Below, one piece after another: positions 18,645-23,274 of a stretch of DNA of 23,274 bases. Source of the DNA: a virus; the IMG/VR virus record IMGVR_UViG_3300042344_000529, positions 1-23,274 of that record; one strand, written 5' to 3'. The notes under the pieces were generated by a model that was given only the letters and a program-made list of their open reading frames with translations, was not told the origin of the DNA and ran no database searches. The translations under genes were made by a program, and so were the position numbers. The number at the start of each line of letters is the position of its first letter. The first letter of the stretch is position 1.

Positions 18645-19382
18645 CTAGTCCACCCTGATGAAGTAGTTGACAACAAAGTGCTTCGGGCGGGTTTCCGCGT
18701 CGCCGCCAGTGACAGGATTTGTGGACTCACCGGGACGCAGGTACGCCTCGCCTGCCGCATACGACGCAGAACCCGCTATGCCCCGTCCACTGTCGCCCTG
18801 TCTGATCGGGTTGCGTGCGGTGACGGTGAAGTTGGTGCGCGGTGCCCTAGTTGAGTCATCGACGTGGGCGTTGAGCGTGCCACCGGCCCACCCGGTAACG
18901 CCTGCCCGTGTGCCTGCGCCGCGCAGGAACGACCCACGCAGATCAGGCACCGTGTTGCGTTTGGTGAGCGTTGCATACGCTGTTTCTGCCACGCTGCGCC
19001 CATCGCACAGCACCCACACACCGGTCATGCCGCTGATCTCAGCCTCAGTGAGCAGCGACGAAATGACCGTCCCGATAGGTGACGGCTCCGCTTTGATTGC
19101 CGCCACCTCGGCTTGGAGTTTGGTCAACTCGCCGCGCATCGCCACCGTAAGCCCTTGCAGGGCAGACGATTTACCGTTTAGGTCGGTAAACCCGGCCTGG
19201 ACGGTGTCCATCCGAGCCGAGATGGCGTTTAGGTAGGCCGTCATCTGATTACTGACCTGCGCCAAAGGCAGGGCAGGGTCCATCAGAGCATCGGAGATGA
19301 GCGTCTTTGTGTCGGCGGGAACGGTGCGCGGGAACTGCGCCTGCTGGCCGGTACGGTCTTTGTTGCCGAAAGTTGTAGCCAT
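18645..19382 (-). CDS. Fibre/appendage protein with tail-collar-type C-terminus
   Basis: This 245-aa protein has an N-terminal GNKDRTGQQAQF motif shared with the next gene upstream, and a helical shaft (about residues 25-100: NAISARMDTVQAGFTDLNGK, LTKLQAEVAAIKAE). From about 100 there is a collar/tip domain with GVWVLCDGRSV, VPDLRGSFLRGAG and the terminal ETRPKHFVVNYFIRV. These are hallmarks of short tail fibres and tail-collar proteins, which form trimers and often bind receptors. Here the gene lies between head-tail connectors, far from the tail-tip genes. A neck or head appendage is a good inference. It starts at a TGATG junction. Confidence 0.82.
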   Translation of the reverse strand: MATTFGNKDRTGQQAQFPRTVPADTKTLISDALMDPALPLAQVSNQMTAYLNAISARMDTVQAGFTDLNGKSSALQGLTVAMRGELTKLQAEVAAIKAEPSPIGTVISSLLTEAEISGMTGVWVLCDGRSVAETAYATLTKRNTVPDLRGSFLRGAGTRAGVTGWAGGTLNAHVDDSTRAPRTNFTVTARNPIRQGDSGRGIAGSASYAAGEAYLRPGESTNPVTGGDAETRPKHFVVNYFIRVD

Positions 19383-19927
19383 CAGAACACCTGATAGCTG
19401 ATGCCGTCGAATTGCACGGTGTCGTATTTTCCGGTGGGGGCCGAAACGGAAATGCCGCCGTCTGTGCTGATGCGGACACCCGCAAGCCGGTACGACGTAC
19501 CGGTGTCCACAGCGAACGCGGCGGCGTTGACCTCAAGCTGGGGATTCGGGATTGCGCTGTTCAATTTTCGGACACCCAACCCCGACCCCGGCGATGACAC
19601 CTTGACAGCCACAGTGCCCCGCAGTTGCACCGTCCCGTTGATGAGTCGGGCCTCAACCAGTCCCGTGCCCGTGCCGTTGAGTGGGCAGGCCACCCAGTCA
19701 ACGTTGGGTGGCACGTTTTTGCCTCCGGTGAAGATGTTGCGAATCTCAGTGACGGTGCTGGCTGGCAGCGGAGGGGGAGCCGCCTTGTCGGCTTTCAACG
19801 CCTCCAGGTCTGTGCGCATCGCCCCGATAACCGCCTCCATCACGGTGAAGTCACCATCAAACGGCGTCAGAGTGCGGGTGAACTTCTGAGGCTCACCCGC
19901 CCTATCCTTGTTACCCAGGACCGTCAT
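19382..19927 (-). CDS. Fibre-like protein with shared anchor motif
   Basis: This 181-aa protein starts MTVLGNKDRAGEPQKFTRT, nearly matching the N-terminus of the 245-aa neighbour. A short helical shaft (MEAVIGAMRTDLEALKADK) and a Pro-rich turn lead to a beta-rich C-terminal domain (GLVEARLINGTVQLRGTVAV, RLAGVRISTDGGISV), different from the neighbour's collar tip. I chose ATG 19927 with GGGAG 6 nt upstream; a GTG three bases earlier is possible. It probably shares an attachment point with the next protein but presents another head domain. Function inferred. Confidence 0.75.
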   Translation of the reverse strand: MTVLGNKDRAGEPQKFTRTLTPFDGDFTVMEAVIGAMRTDLEALKADKAAPPPLPASTVTEIRNIFTGGKNVPPNVDWVACPLNGTGTGLVEARLINGTVQLRGTVAVKVSSPGSGLGVRKLNSAIPNPQLEVNAAAFAVDTGTSYRLAGVRISTDGGISVSAPTGKYDTVQFDGISYQVF

Positions 19928-21153
19928 CACTTACTCCCTGGGAAGTCGATGCCAGTAGCTTCGACCAACGCCGTCAGCAGATCGTTGAGCAACCAGAACA
20001 TTTCGGTGATGGACTGCACCGTCGCGGTTGGCCCGTTCATGGCGTTCATCACGTCCTGCACCAGCTTCGCTAGGTCGTTGTGGTTGGTATACACGCCGCT
20101 GAATAGGTCGACAATGGAGTTCTCCCACCGCTCAAAGAATTCCTTGTCTAAGTACTTCTCGGTCACCCAAGCGACAATCTCCGCGTCCTGAGCCTCAAGC
20201 CGCTGAGTCTCCTCAACCGCGAACGCGGCCTGCTCACGCAGGGCAGCGATATCGGTTTCGCTGATCTTCTGCGCCAGTTCAGCTTTCATGGTGACGTTCT
20301 CCGCCTCAAGGGCGTCCAGACGTGCCAGCAGCGAATCGACGACCGCCTGCGATACACCCTCACCGGAGAGGGCCGCAGCTTCCAACGCGGTGACGCGATC
20401 ACCAAGCTCATCTTTGACAATCGCCTGAATCAGCACCGGCAGCCCGGCCTGCACATCAGCCGCAGTCGGGTTGGCCGACAGCGGTTTACCGGACAGCGCC
20501 GACAGCAGTTGCGCAACAGCAACACTGCCGTCCGACAACGCCTGCCAGATGACCTCAACGTCAGCCAGAGTCGCACCGGGCTTCACCGCGAGCAGGTCAA
20601 GTAGAGGCTGCAAATCGGCGGGATTGTTGCCTGCGACCTGCGCCACCAGATCATCCCAGGCGGTCACCGCTAGGGCGACCAGCCCGCCGCCCGCAATTGT
20701 GATTGCCGACGGATCAGGATTACCTGCGACCGCCGTAAGGAACTGCTGCAAGCCGACACTCGTTGCGTACGCGCTGCTTCCGAGAGTACCGAGGTTGTCA
20801 TCAACGCCCGTGACATAGACGATCAGGTCCGCGACAGTCCCGCCAAAAACGTCAAGGATCGGCTGCACCTGGCCCAGCAGCGCCGCCTGCTCCGGTGTCA
20901 AACCACCACCCGCAACAGTGGCGATAGCAGCTGCGATAGCCGCATCAACCTGCGCCTGGGTTGGGCCTGTCGGGGAGATCGGCAGGTTCGCGATGGCCGT
21001 ATTGACGATGGCCTCAACCTGGGCCTGGGTCAGGCCCCCGGTGACGACCCCGCCGCCGAGTGACCCACCACCATTGGGCAGGACACCGTAATCATCCTGC
21101 AGTGTTTGGTAGATCAGTTTCTTAACACCGATCACCGTGAAAACTGTTGTCAT
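19927..21153 (-). CDS. Long Ala-rich fibre or whisker-like protein
   Basis: This 408-aa protein begins with a short basic segment (VIGVKKLIYQTLQDDYG), then Gly-rich sequence and two similar repeats (LTQAQVEAIVNTAIANLP and PTQAQVDAAIAAAIATV). A long helical middle (DRVTALEAAALSGEG, LLARLDALEAENVTMKAELA, EETQRLEAQDAEIVAWVTEK) looks like a trimeric coiled coil. The C-terminus is amphipathic. It fits an extended appendage, not a globular connector. The ATG at 21153 overlaps the adaptor stop (ATGA), tying the module to the neck genes. No known family is recognised; a neck whisker is one option. Confidence 0.75.
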   Translation of the reverse strand: MTTVFTVIGVKKLIYQTLQDDYGVLPNGGGSLGGGVVTGGLTQAQVEAIVNTAIANLPISPTGPTQAQVDAAIAAAIATVAGGGLTPEQAALLGQVQPILDVFGGTVADLIVYVTGVDDNLGTLGSSAYATSVGLQQFLTAVAGNPDPSAITIAGGGLVALAVTAWDDLVAQVAGNNPADLQPLLDLLAVKPGATLADVEVIWQALSDGSVAVAQLLSALSGKPLSANPTAADVQAGLPVLIQAIVKDELGDRVTALEAAALSGEGVSQAVVDSLLARLDALEAENVTMKAELAQKISETDIAALREQAAFAVEETQRLEAQDAEIVAWVTEKYLDKEFFERWENSIVDLFSGVYTNHNDLAKLVQDVMNAMNGPTATVQSITEMFWLLNDLLTALVEATGIDFPGSK

Positions 21154-21560
21154 TGCTGTATTTCCGCCTCACCTAGAACTGTGTATCCATCGCCAAGCAG
21201 CACCGAAGGCACAAGGGTGGTCAAACGGTTCCGGTAAACACCCAGCATCGCCCACTCATCAGAAGTCAAACTCAACTTCCCCGTAGCGAGGTCTTTCGAC
21301 AACTGGTAGGTGTAATTGCCGTCCGTTTCACTGACATAGCCCTCAGGGTTGCGGCATAAACGCAGCACCGCGTCAGCCTCAACCTGAATCAGATCCTCAA
21401 CATCAATCGAACCTGCGGCGAGCCGATCATCGAGCGTGGGAACCCTGCGGCGGATCAGGCGCTCAACGTCCTCCAAGCGAACCGAAACGAGTTCCCTTTC
21501 CTCGCAGGACAGATCGCGGGACCAGCGCACCGCGACATCGTCAACGGATGCGAAAGCCAT
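21150..21560 (-). CDS. Head-tail adaptor protein (Gp19-like)
   Basis: This 136-aa mostly helical protein reads FASVDDVAVRWSRDLSCEE, then LVSVRLEDVERLIRRRVP, VEDLIQVEADAVLRLCRNPEG and TYQLSKDLATG. This is the pattern of the Gp19/Gp15-type adaptors that sit under the portal and receive the stopper. The start is ATG 21560, sharing one base with the upstream stop (TGATG); the longer frame to 21782 covers the small basic gene and is false. The next gene in line is the long fibre-like protein, not the stopper. Confidence 0.85.
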   Translation of the reverse strand: MAFASVDDVAVRWSRDLSCEERELVSVRLEDVERLIRRRVPTLDDRLAAGSIDVEDLIQVEADAVLRLCRNPEGYVSETDGNYTYQLSKDLATGKLSLTSDEWAMLGVYRNRLTTLVPSVLLGDGYTVLGEAEIQQ

Positions 21561-21715
21561 CAGAGGGACTTCGGGGCGCGCTTGCGAACCGGCTTGGGCT
21601 CCACGTCGTCTGCCGGTTCGGGGATTTCCTGCCAACCACCCGCGCCGACGAGGACGTTGCCCAGCTCTTCGGACACTTCCGCGAAAGCACCGCTGGTCTT
21701 GTTCTTCAGCTTCAC
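21560..21715 (-). CDS. Small basic protein following the capsid
   Basis: This 51-aa protein reads MKLKNKTSGAFAEVSEELGN, then LVGAGGWQEIP, and ends in a basic tail (KPVRKRAPKSL). Proteins with an N-terminal K(L/V)xNKxTG start, a GGW motif and a Lys/Arg tail commonly follow the capsid gene in actinophages; their role in the head is unclear. The GTG at 21715 has GGGG 7 nt upstream and follows the capsid hairpin. A longer frame to 21874 only runs into the capsid gene. Confidence 0.72.
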   Translation of the reverse strand: MKLKNKTSGAFAEVSEELGNVLVGAGGWQEIPEPADDVEPKPVRKRAPKSL

Positions 21716-21741
21716 AACACTTCCCCTTCTTTGGGTGGGAA

Positions 21742-21783
21742 GTTGCGGGGGGAGGGCAGCGATGGCTCCCCTCCCCCGACAAC
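21742..21783 (-). terminator. G/C-rich hairpin after the capsid gene
   Basis: GGGGGAGGG (21748-21756) pairs with CCCTCCCCC (21769-21777), and the stem extends through GTTG/CAAC (21742-21745 with 21780-21783), ending right next to the capsid stop. No clear U-tract follows. It likely trims or protects the capsid mRNA, giving a partial stop. It is very similar to the hairpin behind the major tail gene. Confidence 0.65.
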
Positions 21784-22716
21784 TCACTTGGTCAGGGTGA
21801 CGAACGCCTCGGGATCGTCGACGAGGACACCGAACTCGGCCTCGATGCGGATCGCGATCAAGTTGTTCTGCCACAGCGACACCAGGCCGGAGCCGTCACC
21901 GTTGGCCGACATGTCCAGCGTGGCCTGGTCGGTCACGTCGTAGGACAGCCCGCCGATCTGGCCCCACACGATCTTCGACCAGTCGCCCATGATGCCGAGG
22001 ATTCCGGTGTCGTTGTTCGGCTTCGTCGGGTCGGTGACGTGATCCGACAGGAACGTCGGACGCCCCAACACCCGACCCGAACGGAACGGCGAGTTGATGT
22101 CGGTGTACGTGGACTCGATGAACAGCGGGCGGTCCTGCTTGTCCTTCGACCCGTTGAGGACCGGCTCGGCCAGATCATCGAACAGGGTGCCGTTCCACTT
22201 CTTCTTGTCCTTCAGCAGCAGATCCAGTCCTTTGTTCAGTGAATCGAACGCCGTGTCCGGGCCGGCCAACTTGACCGACTTCGCGGTGTCAGCGACGCAC
22301 TTGCCGAACGGGCTGTCGATGCCGTGCAGCACCGCGGCGTCAAAGGCAAGCGCGATCGCCTCAGCGACCTTCGTGCGCATCGTCGCGAGGTAGTTACCCG
22401 GGTTGACCCGGACAACCTCAGCGGACGCCGCGAAGATCGTCGCGATCTTGTGCGGGACCACTTCCTGCTTGGTCATCGAACCTTTGGTGACGGGCTTCTG
22501 CTCACCCTCACCGGTCCACTTGGCGCGAACATCACCATCCCAGTGCGGGATACGAACACCGGTCGGCCCCAGAGGGATCTTCCGGGCGATCTGCTGAACA
22601 ACGGAGGTTTTCTCAACCTCAGCGAAGTAGTCCTGAGACATCACCGGGTCCAGGTAACCCTGGAACATCGTGTCGCCGGTCAGGGCCACCGTATCGGGGG
22701 TATTGAATGCAGGCAT
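21784..22716 (-). CDS. Major capsid protein (HK97 fold)
   Basis: This 310-aa protein carries the expected HK97-fold pattern: an N-terminal arm (VMSQDYFAEVEKTSVVQQIA), the P-domain strand VRIPHWDGDVRAKWTGEGEQ, TKQEVVPHKIATIFAASAEV, a spine-helix segment MRTKVAEAIALAFDAAVLHG, and the end NNLIAIRIEAEFGVLVDD. It would assemble on the scaffold encoded just upstream. The length is typical for phages with a separate scaffold. The ATG at 22716 is preceded by a purine-rich stretch rather than a strong Shine-Dalgarno, and a hairpin follows the stop. The capsid identity is very secure. Confidence 0.95.
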   Translation of the reverse strand: MPAFNTPDTVALTGDTMFQGYLDPVMSQDYFAEVEKTSVVQQIARKIPLGPTGVRIPHWDGDVRAKWTGEGEQKPVTKGSMTKQEVVPHKIATIFAASAEVVRVNPGNYLATMRTKVAEAIALAFDAAVLHGIDSPFGKCVADTAKSVKLAGPDTAFDSLNKGLDLLLKDKKKWNGTLFDDLAEPVLNGSKDKQDRPLFIESTYTDINSPFRSGRVLGRPTFLSDHVTDPTKPNNDTGILGIMGDWSKIVWGQIGGLSYDVTDQATLDMSANGDGSGLVSLWQNNLIAIRIEAEFGVLVDDPEAFVTLTK

Positions 22717-22749
22717 TTCTGTTTGTCTTCTTTCTTGAAAAGGAAGGGT

Positions 22750-23223
22750 TTAGGCGCCGACCATCCGCTTCACGGTCTCCAACAACGGATCACCGTTCAG
22801 CGGCAGCACATTGCCCGAACCCTGAGATGGGTCAACAGGGCGCTCCCGGGTGGGAGCTTTATCCAGAAGCGACTTCACACGCTTCACGCTGTCCGAAACC
22901 GTGGCCTCATCGTCACCCTGGATCAGGGCGGCCACATCCAGAACATCCTCGGCTGGGATGCCCTCAGCGAGAACAGTCTTCAACTTCAACAACTCCAGGT
23001 TGCGGGCGGAATGCTCGGCCTGAAGATCGTTGAACGCTGCGTCCTGCTCACCATGAGACTTCTTGAGTGCCTCGATAGCCGTGAGGGCTTCGTTGCGTTC
23101 AGTCCGGTACTTCGCGTTCTCCCTGCGAACCTTCCTGATTTCCTCAAGCATGCCGCTGTCCTCTGGGGTGACCTCCGGGGCCACAGCAGATTCAGTGTCG
23201 GCGGTAACGGCTTCGTCTGACAT
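22750..23223 (-). CDS. Capsid scaffolding protein
   Basis: This 157-aa acidic protein lies directly before the capsid gene. An acidic, disordered N-terminus (DEAVTADTESAVAPEVTPED) leads to a long coiled coil (MLEEIRKVRRENAKYRTERN, FNDLQAEHSARNLELLKLK) and a basic C-terminal part (SVKRVKSLLDKAP, LLETVKRMVGA) likely to bind the capsid. This is the usual layout of siphophage scaffolds, which are removed before packaging. The ATG at 23223 has AGGAGG about 7 nt upstream. An in-frame TGA lies shortly before, so the start cannot be far upstream. Confidence 0.9.
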   Translation of the reverse strand: MSDEAVTADTESAVAPEVTPEDSGMLEEIRKVRRENAKYRTERNEALTAIEALKKSHGEQDAAFNDLQAEHSARNLELLKLKTVLAEGIPAEDVLDVAALIQGDDEATVSDSVKRVKSLLDKAPTRERPVDPSQGSGNVLPLNGDPLLETVKRMVGA

Positions 23224-23274
23224 GTTGGTTGCCTCCTGGGCGTAGTTGAGAACCCATCAAGGGCTCACGGTTTT
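23224..23274 (-). other. Upstream edge of scaffold gene
   Basis: This stretch holds the scaffold ribosome-binding site (AGGAGG) and TGA stops in two of the minus-strand frames near the edge (for example after GTG AGC CCT). One of them probably ends the preceding gene, which by order would be a capsid protease or portal-related gene. Too little is visible to assign it. Confidence 0.4.

Noticed and set aside
1-23274. CRISPR arrays, insertion sequences, transposases, toxin-antitoxin pairs
   Set aside because: No spaced direct repeats, transposase motifs or recognisable toxin-antitoxin pair were seen by eye; gene order is continuous phage.

Overview
The window reads as the central part of a temperate, siphovirus-type actinobacteriophage genome, probably from a mycobacterial or closely related host. 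It is high in GC, uses many GTG starts, and almost all its genes overlap by 1-8 nt at ATGA, GTGA or TGATG junctions. Its structural gene order resembles the L5-like mycobacteriophages. It also carries an exported protein with DUF732-like features, a family typical of mycobacteria. The tRNA-Lys-like/attP sequence lies between the tail genes and the integrase, not at an edge, so the layout is that of an unintegrated phage genome.

Right part (23.2 to 6.1 kb, all leftward on the minus strand) is the late operon: scaffold, HK97-fold capsid, small basic protein, head-tail adaptor, then three large fibre-like genes (18.6-21.2 kb). It continues with a small HTH-like protein, stopper, neck protein, tail terminator, major tail subunit, frameshifted tail assembly chaperones, a 1043-aa tape measure and the minor tail proteins. 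Three small post-tail genes end at a strong terminator at 6049-6099. No lysis genes lie between tail and integrase.

Middle part (about 6.1 to 4.0 kb) is the lysogeny module. A divergent promoter region (4175-4290) drives a Cro-like HTH gene leftward and a probable immunity repressor rightward. The repressor is followed by two tiny genes, a short tyrosine recombinase and the degenerate tRNA-Lys/attP.

Left part (4.2 kb to 1, leftward) is the early operon: Cro-like protein, antirepressor, a 36-aa arginine-rich peptide, small unknown genes, the DUF732-like protein, an HTH/zinc protein, a small membrane protein, a Rad52-like annealing protein, a coiled-coil protein, an HNH nuclease and a gene cut by the window edge.

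The most interesting signals are: (1) a three-gene appendage module, one gene with a tail-collar-type C-terminus, placed among the head-tail connector genes; (2) the four main regulators (integrase, repressor, Cro-like, antirepressor), and no other complete gene here, end in -Ala-Ala like ClpXP degrons; (3) an exact 14-bp inverted repeat at the 3' ends of the two divergent HTH genes; (4) an Arg-rich micro-peptide followed by a perfect hairpin in the early operon. No gene-free stretch exceeds 300 bases; the longest is 5962-6126.
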